Assembly: GCF_002278135.3 (NCBI RefSeq)
Contig: NZ_CP029425.2
Location: forward strand, 496,001 to 560,000
Reading direction: 5' to 3'
Length of the DNA: 64,000 nucleotides
Source of the DNA: Bradyrhizobium ottawaense
GTDB lineage: Bacteria; Pseudomonadota; Alphaproteobacteria; Rhizobiales; Xanthobacteraceae
In this document: positions 27,391 through 36,330 of the stretch, one piece after another
Numbering within the stretch: position 1 is the stretch's first letter
Layout: every line of letters begins with the position of its first letter
Notes under the pieces: generated by a model
What the model was told of the DNA's origin: nothing
Databases searched by the model: none
Seen by the model: only the letters and a program-made list of their open reading frames with translations
Made by a program: the position numbers and the translations under genes

Positions 27391-28758
27391 ATGGATGGAA
27401 ACTCATCAAGCGGTCGCGCGCCCGTCAGCCGGCGCAGCTTCGTCAAGGGATTGGGCGCTGCGGGAGCAGTCTTGCCGGCCTTCACCATGTTACCGCGCAC
27501 GAGCTTGGCCGTGGATGACCAGGCCTATGCCAGCGCCGCAATCGACTGGAAGCAGTTTGCGGGGCAGGCGATCACGCTCGCAGGTGCGATCCATCCCTGG
27601 TCCAGTGCGATCACGCCGCTGTTGCCGGATTTCACCAAGCTCACCGGCATCAACGTCGTGACCGACTTTGCACCGGAAACCACATACCTAAGCGCGATAC
27701 CGATCAGGCTCGCACGCGGCAGCAGTACACCTGACGTTTGCATGTTCGCCACGTACGGCCAGGGCATCTCCGGAGGGTGGCTCGAGCCGCTGAACGCTTA
27801 TTATTCCAAGAAGTCGCTGACCGATCTTGTTTGGTATGACGAGCGCGATCTTCTCAAGACCGCCCGGACTTTCTCGCTGTGGCCGGACGGCGAGAGATAC
27901 GGCTTCACGATCACGTCCGAGGCGATGACCCTGTTCCTCAACAGCGAAATGTTGGCAGCCAAGGACTTGCCGGCTCCCCAGACTTTCGACGAACTGCTCG
28001 CGACCGCCAGGGCAGTCAAGACCGATGCGATATCGGGAATCGCGATGCGAGCCCAGGCGGGCGGCAATTCCACCCCAGCGGCCATGGCTTTCGTGTTCTC
28101 TTACGGTGGCGCCATGATCAAGGACAACAGGGCCGCTTTCGCGAGCCCTGAGGCGATCGCGGCCGTCGACATGTACGGACGGCTGCTCCGCGAGGCCGGG
28201 CCTATCGGGGTCGGCAGCTATGAATGGTACCAGGTGCTGGACGATTTCCTGCAGGGCAGGACAGCAATGGCGATCGATAGCAGCAACTTTGCGACCGACA
28301 TCTCCAATCCAGCGAAGAGCCATGTCGCCAAGCAGGCGGGGTTTGCAGCCTTTCCGCATCTCCCCGGCCGCGAACCCGTCCCCTTCATGTCGCACTGGCA
28401 GGCGTGCATCAATTCCAAATCAAAGAACAAGCAGGCCGCTTTCCTGTTCCTGCTATGGGCAACGAGCAAGCCGACCTCGTTGCGGACCGCAGCTGCGGGA
28501 CTGGCAACGACACGGCTGTCGGCCTGGTCGAGCGAGGCTTTCAATAACGCATTCGGCCGGCAAGCAGCCGAGGCAGCACTGAGCAACTTGCAAAAGGCCG
28601 ATGTCGATCGCGCCAAGGCAATCCTTTTCCACCCGCAATCGAGACCCATCCAGGATGTCTTCATGATTGGCGTTAATGAAGTCGTGTCCGGAGTCAGATC
28701 GGCAAAGGATGCAATGATCGCCGCGGCTGAAAAGGCCAATGCCGCGATCCGTGGATAA
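27391..28758 (+). CDS. Tat-exported extracellular solute-binding protein (family 1)
   Basis: A 455-aa periplasmic binding protein of the sugar/oligosaccharide family. The twin-arginine motif SRRSFVKGLGAAGAVLPAF is at residues ~13-31. Family features include a venus-flytrap arrangement with TSEAMTLFLNSEMLAAKDLP, PQTFDELLATARAVK and GRTAMAIDSSNFATDI. The C-terminal QSRPIQDVFMIGVNEVVSG is typical of trehalose/maltose-type SBPs. No permease or ATPase genes adjoin it. It is divergent from a CHASE3 histidine kinase, which raises the possibility that it is a sensory ligand-presenting protein rather than a transport subunit. A GGGGGAG ribosome site precedes the ATG. Confidence 0.85.
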   Translation: MDGNSSSGRAPVSRRSFVKGLGAAGAVLPAFTMLPRTSLAVDDQAYASAAIDWKQFAGQAITLAGAIHPWSSAITPLLPDFTKLTGINVVTDFAPETTYLSAIPIRLARGSSTPDVCMFATYGQGISGGWLEPLNAYYSKKSLTDLVWYDERDLLKTARTFSLWPDGERYGFTITSEAMTLFLNSEMLAAKDLPAPQTFDELLATARAVKTDAISGIAMRAQAGGNSTPAAMAFVFSYGGAMIKDNRAAFASPEAIAAVDMYGRLLREAGPIGVGSYEWYQVLDDFLQGRTAMAIDSSNFATDISNPAKSHVAKQAGFAAFPHLPGREPVPFMSHWQACINSKSKNKQAAFLFLLWATSKPTSLRTAAAGLATTRLSAWSSEAFNNAFGRQAAEAALSNLQKADVDRAKAILFHPQSRPIQDVFMIGVNEVVSGVRSAKDAMIAAAEKANAAIRG

Positions 28759-28998
28759 GGGAGCCGTTCCGAAGCAGTACGCGCGTCATGGCTCGCGCGA
28801 GTAGGGCGGATCAACGTCGGCTGGCCGATGGACGGCGGACCTCATCGCCGGCTGTGGCTGACAGCCGAGTGTGACCCATTGCAGAGTCGACGGGATTGAT
28901 GTGGTAGAAGTCTTTCTCAGTCCAAGTTTGTCCGGCGGGTTAGGCCGCACTTGTGAGATGCATAAACTCCGCAGCGTTTTCCTTTCAGCGTCGCGCCG

Positions 28999-31662
28999 CT
29001 AAGCCGCAACCGCCTGCGACGCCAGCAGCTGCTTCAGCTTCGCCGCCGGCACGGCCGGGCTGAACAGCCAGCCCTGCATCTGGCTGCAGCCGAGCCGGCG
29101 CAGCACCTCGCGCTGGGCTTCGGTCTCGACGCCTTCGGCGGTCGTCGCCATGTGGCGGGCTGCGGCCATGTGCACTACGGCCTGCACGATCGGGGAGGAA
29201 TCTTCGGACTGACCGATGTCGTTGATGAAGCTGCGGTCGATCTTGATCTTGTCGAACGGGAAGCGGTGCAGATAGCTCAGCGAGGAATAGCCTGTACCGA
29301 AATCGTCCAGCGCGATGCGCACGCCGAGCTCGCGCAGCTGCTGCAGGATCGTCAGCGCCTCCTCGTCGTCGCGGATCAGCACGGTCTCGGTGATCTCGAG
29401 CTCGAGCCGGCCCGGTGCAAGTCCGGACTCCGCGAGCGCGGCAGCGACCTTCAACGCCAGCGTCCGCGAGCGGAACTGCACCGGTGAGACGTTGACGGCG
29501 ATGTGAATCTGGCCGGGCCAGGAGGCGGCCTCACGGCAGGCCTGCTTCAGTACCCATTCGCCGATCTCGCCGATCAGTCCGGTATCTTCCGCCACGGGAA
29601 TGAAATCCGCCGGCGAGACCATGCCGCGCTCGGGATGGCGCCAGCGCAGCAGCGCTTCGCAGCCGGTCACGACATTGGCCGCGAGATCGACCAGCGGCTG
29701 GTAGTGCACCTCGAACTCGCCGCGGGCGAGGGCCTGGCGCAGATCGAGCTCGAGCTGACGGCGCAGCCGCGCCTTGGCGTCGTATTCGGGCGCGAAGATG
29801 CGGAAGGTGCGGCGTCCCTCCGACTTCGCCGCATACATGGCGAGATCGGCGCGCTTGAGCAAATCGTCGAGATTGTCGCCATGGTCGGGCGCGATCGCGA
29901 TGCCGATGCTGGCATCGGTCGGGACCTCCTGGCCCTTGCAGTCCACCGGCGTGCGCAGCGTCGTCAGGATCTGCTCGGCGAGCGCCGTCAGCTCGGCCGG
30001 ATCGCTCGTGCCGGCCTTGACGATGGCAAACTCGTCGCCGCCGAGCCGCGCGACGAGGTCGTTGCCGCTGACGCAGGCGCGCAGGCGCATCGCCACCTGC
30101 CGCAGCAATTCGTCGCCGACCTCGTGTCCCAGCGAATCGTTGACGCCCTTGAACTCGTCGACGTCGATATAGAGGATGGCGAACGGCTTGCCTTGGGTAA
30201 GCTCCGCCACGCGCCGCTCCAGATGGCCGCGCAGCAGCACGCGGTTGGGCAGGTCGGTCAGCGCGTTGTAATGCGCCATATGGGCGATGCGCTCGTCGGC
30301 GCGGATGCGCGCGGTGACATCGTCGTGGGTCGCGAGCCAGCCGCCGGCAGCGCCGGGCTGGTTCTTGATCTCGATCAGGCGGCCGTCCGCGGTCTCCACG
30401 ATGGCGCTCTGGGTGCGCCCGACATGGCTCAGAATGTCGTCGCAATAGGCCCCGACGTCGCCATGGAACGAGCCGGTGTCATGGCGGTGCCGGATCACGT
30501 CGCGGAAAGTGGTGCCGGGCTTCACCACGTCGGCGGACAGGCCGTACATCTCGATGTAGCGCCGGTTGCAGACGATCAGCCGCTCGTCCTGGTCGAACAT
30601 CAGGAGCCCTTGCGTCATCGTGTTCATCGCGGTGTCGAGCCGCTGCTTTTCGAGCGAGAGCCGGTTCGTCACCTGGCGGAAGATCAGGAACAGCGTCAGC
30701 ACCAGCAGGCCGATCGACAGCACGGCGACGGTGACGAAGAATTTCGTCTGCGTGCGCCAGGTCGCAAGCGTCGCATCCAGCGACTTGGTCGCGACCACGA
30801 CCAGCGGCTCGCCGGCGAGCAGGCGCGAGGCGACGATGCGGTCCTTGCCGTCGATCGGGCTGGCGAGCTGCGTGGTGACAAAGGTGCGGTCGAACACCGC
30901 CACCTGCTCCGGCGTGCCCTTGCGAAAGTTCTGCCCGATCATCGCATCGACACGCGGAACGCGCGCCAGCAATTGGCCGTTCTGGTGGTGCATCGCGATC
31001 GAGGATTCCTCGCCGAGCCCGGTCGAGGCGAAGAAGGATTCGAACTGCTCGGGCGCGATCGCGCGCGAGACCAGCCCGAGGAATTCGCCATGCGGGCCGG
31101 ACACGCGCCGCGCGAACACGATCGCCGGTCCGCTGCCGAGCCGGCCGTTCACCACCTCCACGTCTTCCTGCGCAGTCGGATCGTTCTTGAGGCGGTTGAA
31201 GTAGCCGCGGTCCGCGACCGAGACGTCGGGGACCGGCCAGCGCCGCGACGAGTTGATCAGCATGCCCCTGGAATCGAACAGATTGGCGCCGGCGACGTCG
31301 GTCCAGCCGCTGGCTTTCGCACGCAGCACCTCGTGCATGGCCAGCGTGCCCATCTCGCTGCGGAAGATGTCGGCGGATTCGATGCCGCGGCTCTCGAGCT
31401 CGGTGATGATGCTCTTCTGCAGCACCGCGAAATCCTCGAACTCGCGGTCGAAATGCCGGGCCAGCAGGCGCACGGAATTTTCAAGGCTGTCGCGGCCGCT
31501 CTCGATTGCATTCTGCCGGAAGCGGTCGACGGTGAGCGCGGTGCCGATTGCGGTCGCGGCCATCAGCACGAAGCCGCCGACGATCAGCCATGTCAGTGGC
31601 GCTCCCCGCCAGCGACGGAGCAGCGCGCGCATGCGCGCGGTCCATCGGATCGATGTGCCCAT
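28999..31662 (-). CDS. Membrane GGDEF-EAL protein with Cache and PAS domains
   Basis: An 887-aa cyclic-di-GMP enzyme. TM1 (LTWLIVGGFVLMAATAIGTAL), a periplasmic double-Cache sensor (~60-300, with WPVPDVSVADRGYFN), TM2 (FFVTVAVLSIGLLVLTLFLIF), PAS (~345-450, GLLMFDQDERLIVCN), GGDEF (~470-620) with intact RLGGDEF near residue 540, and EAL (~640-880) with intact CEALLRWRHP, DDFGTGYSSL and KIDRSF. The residue block five before GGDEF is SGND, so the inhibitory RxxD site is missing. Both active sites look functional, so it may be bifunctional or switched by its ligand. GGGAGG precedes the ATG. Monocistronic. Confidence 0.93.
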   Translation of the reverse strand: MGTSIRWTARMRALLRRWRGAPLTWLIVGGFVLMAATAIGTALTVDRFRQNAIESGRDSLENSVRLLARHFDREFEDFAVLQKSIITELESRGIESADIFRSEMGTLAMHEVLRAKASGWTDVAGANLFDSRGMLINSSRRWPVPDVSVADRGYFNRLKNDPTAQEDVEVVNGRLGSGPAIVFARRVSGPHGEFLGLVSRAIAPEQFESFFASTGLGEESSIAMHHQNGQLLARVPRVDAMIGQNFRKGTPEQVAVFDRTFVTTQLASPIDGKDRIVASRLLAGEPLVVVATKSLDATLATWRTQTKFFVTVAVLSIGLLVLTLFLIFRQVTNRLSLEKQRLDTAMNTMTQGLLMFDQDERLIVCNRRYIEMYGLSADVVKPGTTFRDVIRHRHDTGSFHGDVGAYCDDILSHVGRTQSAIVETADGRLIEIKNQPGAAGGWLATHDDVTARIRADERIAHMAHYNALTDLPNRVLLRGHLERRVAELTQGKPFAILYIDVDEFKGVNDSLGHEVGDELLRQVAMRLRACVSGNDLVARLGGDEFAIVKAGTSDPAELTALAEQILTTLRTPVDCKGQEVPTDASIGIAIAPDHGDNLDDLLKRADLAMYAAKSEGRRTFRIFAPEYDAKARLRRQLELDLRQALARGEFEVHYQPLVDLAANVVTGCEALLRWRHPERGMVSPADFIPVAEDTGLIGEIGEWVLKQACREAASWPGQIHIAVNVSPVQFRSRTLALKVAAALAESGLAPGRLELEITETVLIRDDEEALTILQQLRELGVRIALDDFGTGYSSLSYLHRFPFDKIKIDRSFINDIGQSEDSSPIVQAVVHMAAARHMATTAEGVETEAQREVLRRLGCSQMQGWLFSPAVPAAKLKQLLASQAVAA

Positions 31663-31790
31663 CCAGCCCTCCCGTGGGATGCAAGGTGCAGCAAAACCGA
31701 CAAGACCCCGTTACCAGCGAGGGTTAGGAAACTATGAATCGGAACGAAATCAGAGGGTTGGTTCCAGCGATCGCGGCGATTGCGGTGTAC

Positions 31791-32498
31791 TCACCGCCTG
31801 ATCTCCCACTCAAGCGCTTCCGCATTGCCCTTGGCGAACATCGCGGGGACATCGAACTTGCCGGTCTTGAGGTCATAGCGGCATTTCCAGTCGGCGAGCC
31901 CCTTCACGGCGACGTTCTTCGGATGCTTGTCCATTTCGCCCGACAGCGAGATCAGCAGGTAGCGGTTGTTGGGCCAGTCGACGCCGAGCCAGCGATACCC
32001 ATCCTCCGTGCCTTTCATGAGATTGGCCGAGATGTGGTAGTCGAGCTTCATCTTCTTGGTGTCGGGACGGCTGTGGAAATAGGCCCAGGCGAGATCGCTG
32101 AGTGATTGCTTCGTTGCGCTTACGAACTTCCCGTTCTCGACATGGTAGAGAAAGAGGTCCTGCGAGCCCGAGCCAGTCTTCTGCATGCGCACCAGCCATT
32201 GCGAGTCGCTGGTGAAGCGGAAGCCGGCGCCAAAGCCCTGCTCGGGCTTCAGCTCCGTCATCTGATCCCCGCGCCGCGCCCAGACCTGCCATTTGACGCC
32301 GAAAAGGTCTTCACTGTCCTTCATGTACTGCTCGAGCTTGGTGGCGCCGTCGGGCGAGGTGAAGGCCAGCTCGGCATTGTTGGTGAGGACAAACCCCTGC
32401 GGCGGGCCGGAGGCCGCGAGTGCGGGGGCGGCGGCGAGGGTCAGGGCAAGCGCCAGCCCAAGGGTCAGACTTGGGGCGGAACGGCAAAATGCGGTCAC
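31791..32498 (-). CDS. Secreted hypothetical protein, about 235 aa
   Basis: I do not recognise a family. A clear signal peptide (SLTLGLALALTLAAAPALAA) precedes a mature domain rich in aromatic and charged residues: VLTNNAELAFTSPDGATKLE, SDSQWLVRMQKTGSG, DLAWAYFHSRPDTKKMKL and EDGYRWLGVDWPNNRYLLIS. TGAGGAA before the GTG at 32498 fixes the start; the same frame extends upstream into sequence antisense to the LysM gene and is not coding there. It is predicted to be periplasmic. It is divergent from the LysM gene with a 180-bp gap. Confidence 0.75.
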   Translation of the reverse strand: MTAFCRSAPSLTLGLALALTLAAAPALAASGPPQGFVLTNNAELAFTSPDGATKLEQYMKDSEDLFGVKWQVWARRGDQMTELKPEQGFGAGFRFTSDSQWLVRMQKTGSGSQDLFLYHVENGKFVSATKQSLSDLAWAYFHSRPDTKKMKLDYHISANLMKGTEDGYRWLGVDWPNNRYLLISLSGEMDKHPKNVAVKGLADWKCRYDLKTGKFDVPAMFAKGNAEALEWEIRR

Positions 32499-32678
32499 GG
32501 GAAAATTCCTCAAAAAATGCCGCGATGCGGCCTCGCGTGATTTGACGCCGGCGGGGTGGCGCCGGTTCATCCCTGAGTGCCGGGACGGAGGTCTCATCCC
32601 ATCGACCGTCTTGCTGCCGCAGCCAATTCGGCGCACCCTGCCGCCCTCGGCTGATTTGCCACCCAAGGTTCTTTTCCG

Positions 32679-33728
32679 ATGATGACCGCATCCAAGGCCT
32701 TCATTGCTCTTTGCCTGCTCGCACTGGTCGGCACGGTGCTGGTGATCGGCCCGACCGAGCTGCGCCGCCTGCTGCCGGACGGGACCAAGACCGCCGTCGC
32801 CGCCAAGCCCGAGTCCAAGGTCGAACCAAAGGTCGAGGCCAAGGTCGACCTCAAGCCCGAGCCGAAACTGGAACAGCCCAAACCGGACCAGCCAAAGCTT
32901 GCCGCCATCGCGCCGCCTGCGCCCGCGGCGTCGCCGTCGCCAGCCCCCGAGCCGAAGGTGGCCGCGCTGGGCGAGATTCAGAAGCAGGTCACGGCGCTGC
33001 CCGATCTTGCACCGGTCAAGCCGCCGCTGGCGGTCGCCGACACCGGCCCCCGTTTCGACGTCGCCCGCGTCGACGATCACGGCGAGGCGGCGGTGATTGC
33101 GGGCCAGGCCACGCCGGGTGCCAAGGTCGAGCTGCTGCGCGACGGCAAGCCGCTCGATACGGTGGTCGCGGACGCTTCGGGTCAGTTCGTCATGACCCCG
33201 CCGCAGCTTCCCGCCGGCTCCTATGAATTGACGCTCCGCGCCAGGGCGCCAGATGGCACGGTCACGCAGTCCAGCCGGACCATGCCGGTGACCATCGCCG
33301 AGGCGGCGCCGCCGCCCGCGCGTCCGGCACCGGTCGCCAGGCAAGACGTGAAGCAGGCCGAGAAGCCGGACGACAAATCGGATGTCGTCGCCGCCCTGCA
33401 GTCGGGCTCGCCGCATCTGGCCGCGGCATCCGACAGGCTCGCGGCCCGGCCGAAGCTGGTCGGCGCGCCGAAACCTCGCGTCATGGCGCGGGCGCCGGCG
33501 GCGACGACCGTTGCATCGGCCTCGCCGGCGGATGGCCTCAGCGCCGCGCCGGCGGAGACCGGCAGCCGGGTGATTTCCCGCGGCGACAGCCTGTGGGCGC
33601 TCAGTCGGCTGGCTTATGGCGACGGCGCCCGCTACGCCGTGATCTTCAAGGCCAACCGCGACAAGATCCACAATCCCAATCTGATCTATCCCGGCCAGAC
33701 GTTTGTGATGCCGCAAAAGGCGGAGTGA
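32679..33728 (+). CDS. LysM-domain protein with Pro/Lys-rich linker and Ig-like domain
   Basis: A 349-aa envelope protein. The N-terminal helix (AFIALCLLALVGTVLVIG) is an anchor or signal. A Lys/Pro/Glu repeat (residues ~45-90, motifs KVEPKVEAKVDLKPEPK) follows, then a beta-sandwich (GPRFDVARVDDHGEAAVIAG, SGQFVMTPPQLPAGSYELTL) resembling bacterial Ig-like folds. The C-terminus has a LysM domain: RVISRGDSLWALSRLAYGDG, NLIYPGQTFVMPQKAE. Proteins of this layout bind peptidoglycan at the septum or the cell wall and are common in Rhizobiales. No catalytic domain is present. Confidence 0.87.
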   Translation: MMTASKAFIALCLLALVGTVLVIGPTELRRLLPDGTKTAVAAKPESKVEPKVEAKVDLKPEPKLEQPKPDQPKLAAIAPPAPAASPSPAPEPKVAALGEIQKQVTALPDLAPVKPPLAVADTGPRFDVARVDDHGEAAVIAGQATPGAKVELLRDGKPLDTVVADASGQFVMTPPQLPAGSYELTLRARAPDGTVTQSSRTMPVTIAEAAPPPARPAPVARQDVKQAEKPDDKSDVVAALQSGSPHLAAASDRLAARPKLVGAPKPRVMARAPAATTVASASPADGLSAAPAETGSRVISRGDSLWALSRLAYGDGARYAVIFKANRDKIHNPNLIYPGQTFVMPQKAE

Positions 33729-33805
33729 GGGCGCGGTCTTTCTCCTCCTTCTCCCGCGGGCGGAATGAAGTCAGCCGCCGCCCGCGACGCTTTGCCCTGT
33801 GTCCC

Positions 33806-33834
33806 CCGGGGAACAATTGGTTCCCCGGCGCGTC
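33806..33834 (+). promoter_or_regulatory. Inverted repeat overlapping an EcfG-like promoter
   Basis: Arms CCGGGGAAC (33806-33814) and GTTCCCCGG (33820-33828) flank AATTG. Reading the plus strand, GGAAC at 33810 is followed after 16 bp by CGTC at 33831, one base from the EcfG -10 element CGTT. The gene start at 33883 is at a suitable distance. Confidence 0.35.
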
Positions 33835-33882
33835 ATCTCGATGCGCCGCAGTGCGCGCGCGGGCAGCTGGGAGGAGGCCGAA

Positions 33883-35205
33883 TTGGTCAGGTCAGCGGTC
33901 GTGTCAGGACGCATGGGACTGGCGCTGGCAGGCGCGACCATCATGATGGCGGCAGTGCTGCTGCCCGGTAAGGCTGAAGCGCAGTTCGGATTGCGCGGCG
34001 GTCCGCTTGGCGTCGCACGCTTCGCCGTTGGCCATGTGATCGGCATGTCGCGCTTGCGCCATTCCCGCATGGCGGTGCGGGGCGGCCGATACCGCTCCGC
34101 CGCGTTGAGGTCGCAAGATCCACGTCAAGATCCGCGCGGCGCCGAGCGCAGCCAGAATTCCAATCCTTACGTCCTGCGTGCGGCACTCACGGCGCAAGCA
34201 GCCTTGTCGGGCTGGCAGGGCGGCCGCCGACCGCAGGGTTGGTGGCGCCATCCCGACGGCAGCTACGGCTGGGTCGGCCCGGTGTTCTGGCCGTTCGCGC
34301 ATGACGACCTCACCAATGCCGTGGTCTTCGGCGATGCGACCAGCCTGTCGCTTTACGGCTATGGCGACATCTATGCCGCGCTCTTCGCGCCCTATGCGGC
34401 GACCGAACTCGCGGCCTACACCGCACCGCAAGGCCGGCGCGGGCGACGGGTCCCGACTGCGGAGACCCTGTGCGAGGCCAGCGACACCGGCGGTCTGCCG
34501 GTCGACCGCATCGCCAGCGCCCTGCAGCCGAACGAATTGCAGCGCGTGGCGCTCGACGAGCTCGCATCCGCCTGGACCAATGCGCGCGACACCATCCGCG
34601 CCGCCTGCCCGGCGCAGGCGCCCGCCAGCGCGTTGGAACGGCTGGGGCTGATGCAGGCGCGCATCGAGGCCATGATCAAGGCAGCCGACGCCATCGAGGC
34701 GCCGCTGGCGAAGTTCACAGGTCTGCTCGATGACGGCCAGAAGGCCAAGCTCGAGGCTCTCTCCAAGGACCGTCGTGCCGCGCTCGCGTCCATGCAGCGC
34801 AAGGATACGAGCAAGGATACGAGCAAGGATGCGCAGGCCTCGAGCGCCTGCGACCCGAACAGCGATCCCCGCTATGACGAAAAGCTGCAGCGTCAGTATG
34901 AGCAGCTCGTGCAGCAGCAATGGCCGGCAGATGATGTCGCCTCGACGCTCCGTCTCGACGACACCGCCCGCGCCCGCTTCGAGGTGCTCCAGGACACCAC
35001 GCTGCGCACCATGGAAACGCTCAGTGCCTGCCCGTCACAGACGCCCGAGACACCGCAGGCCCGCCTCACCGCCGTGAAAGCGCGGCTTCAAACGATGTTG
35101 CAAGCGGTGAACGGCGTCACCGATGCGCTCGACGATTTCGAGGCGGATCTGACCGACGAGCAGAAGGCCGGCTTCGAGGCGATCGGGCCGAAGCGGGGGG
35201 CGTGA
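33883..35205 (+). CDS. Spy/CpxP-like LTXXQ-motif periplasmic protein
   Basis: A 440-aa secreted protein. I choose a TTG start at 33883 because GGGAGGAGG stands 6 nt upstream and the signal peptide (GLALAGATIMMAAVLLPGKAEA) begins at once; ATGs at 33799 and 33841 lack this. The N-terminal part (residues ~50-170) has WWRHPDGSYGWVGPVFWPFAHDD, a conserved module of the alphaproteobacterial family. Two helical units follow, each with the LTxxQ-type pattern: LQPNELQRVALDELASAW and LTDEQKAGFEAIGPK, with LDDGQKAKLEAL between. Related Spy/CpxP proteins act as periplasmic chaperones. An Asp/Lys/Ser linker (KDTSKDTSKD) lies at about residue 335. Confidence 0.78.
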   Translation: MVRSAVVSGRMGLALAGATIMMAAVLLPGKAEAQFGLRGGPLGVARFAVGHVIGMSRLRHSRMAVRGGRYRSAALRSQDPRQDPRGAERSQNSNPYVLRAALTAQAALSGWQGGRRPQGWWRHPDGSYGWVGPVFWPFAHDDLTNAVVFGDATSLSLYGYGDIYAALFAPYAATELAAYTAPQGRRGRRVPTAETLCEASDTGGLPVDRIASALQPNELQRVALDELASAWTNARDTIRAACPAQAPASALERLGLMQARIEAMIKAADAIEAPLAKFTGLLDDGQKAKLEALSKDRRAALASMQRKDTSKDTSKDAQASSACDPNSDPRYDEKLQRQYEQLVQQQWPADDVASTLRLDDTARARFEVLQDTTLRTMETLSACPSQTPETPQARLTAVKARLQTMLQAVNGVTDALDDFEADLTDEQKAGFEAIGPKRGA

Positions 35206-35238
35206 GGCCGACGGCGAGACGTCTCCCCGTGAAATCGG

Positions 35239-36282
35239 TTAGCTAATCTCCCGCCTGACCTTCGCGGCCGCATCGCACATGGCCTTCAGCTTCCCGAATG
35301 CGGTCGCGCGCGGCATGTATTTCATGCCGCAATCGGGCGCGGGGATCAGACGGTCGGGCGACACGTGCTTGAGCCCGTTGCGGATGCGATCGGCGACAGT
35401 ATCGACGCTCTCGATCGCGGGGTCCGCGAGGTCGAGCACGCCGAGCATGATCTTCTTCGACGACAAATCCTTGAGCACGCCGAGGTCGAGCTTCGGCTGC
35501 GCCGCCTCGATCGAGATCTGGTCGGCGATGGTGTCGTCGAGCTCGGCCAGGTAGGAATAGCCGGCCGGCTTGTTCGAACCCGGCACGACGGCCGCATAGC
35601 CAAAGCAGAGATGCACCACGGTCGGCACTGTGATGCCCTGCAGCGCGCGGTTGATCGCCTTGACTGCATAGCGCTTGGCGAGCTCCGGATTGTTGCGCAC
35701 CCAGGGCTCGTCGAGCTGGATCACGTCGGCGCCGGCCTTTTGCAGATCGAGCGCCTCGGCATTGACGGCCTCGGCCAGTGCCATCGCCAGCTCTTCCTCG
35801 TCCTTGTAGAACTCGTTCTTGGCCTGCTGGCTCATCGTGAACGGGCCGGGAAGGGTGATCTTCGCCGCACGCTCGGTGTTCTCACGCAGGAACTGCATGT
35901 CATGCAGCTCGACCGGGCCTTTGCGCCTGATGGGACCGACGACGCGCGGCACCGGCGTCTTCGTGTTGCCGGTGCGCGCCACGATCATCGCGGGATTGTC
36001 GCCGTCGATGCCATCGAGCGCGGTGGCGAAACGGTTGGAATAGCTCTCGCGGCGAATCTCGCCGTCGGTCACGATGTCGATGCCGGCGCGTTCCATGTCG
36101 CGGATCGCGACGATGGTGGCATCGTCCTGGGCTTCCTCCAGATGCTCCGCCGGCAGCCGCCACATGTCGTGCAGGCGGGTGCGCGGCACCACCTTCGACA
36201 GCATGGCGCGGTTCACCAGCCATTCCGGCTGCGGATAGCTGCCGACCACGGTGGTCGGCAGGATGTGCGTTGGCATGGGCAT
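35239..36282 (-). CDS. Cobalamin-independent methionine synthase-core (MetE-like) methyltransferase
   Basis: A 347-aa single-module protein matching only the catalytic C-terminal half of MetE. Zinc ligands of the family can be found as VHLCFGY (His and Cys) and PAPDCGMKYMPR (Cys). Also present are VVGSYPQPEWLV, DGEIRRESYSNRF and VIQLDEPWVRNN. Short MetE-core proteins can be methyl- or alkyl-transferases for substrates other than homocysteine, such as the epoxyalkane:coenzyme M transferases. It is the last gene of an eight-gene minus-strand operon, 48 bp after the FAH gene, so transfer of a methyl or similar group from the imported compound is inferred. De novo methionine synthesis is less likely. 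Confidence 0.85.
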   Translation of the reverse strand: MPMPTHILPTTVVGSYPQPEWLVNRAMLSKVVPRTRLHDMWRLPAEHLEEAQDDATIVAIRDMERAGIDIVTDGEIRRESYSNRFATALDGIDGDNPAMIVARTGNTKTPVPRVVGPIRRKGPVELHDMQFLRENTERAAKITLPGPFTMSQQAKNEFYKDEEELAMALAEAVNAEALDLQKAGADVIQLDEPWVRNNPELAKRYAVKAINRALQGITVPTVVHLCFGYAAVVPGSNKPAGYSYLAELDDTIADQISIEAAQPKLDLGVLKDLSSKKIMLGVLDLADPAIESVDTVADRIRNGLKHVSPDRLIPAPDCGMKYMPRATAFGKLKAMCDAAAKVRREIS

Positions 36283-36330
36283 GGGGTTCTCCTTCTTATT
36301 GTTGTTGAGCGCTGTTGTGAGCGCGTCTGG

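Noticed and set aside
29503..31737. 744-aa plus-strand frame opposite the GGDEF-EAL gene
   Set aside because: Antisense to intact GGDEF and EAL motifs; no family motif of its own.
31791..33716. 641-aa minus-strand frame covering the secreted hypothetical and the LysM gene
   Set aside because: Only the last 235 residues are protein-like with a signal peptide and ribosome site; the rest is antisense to the LysM gene.
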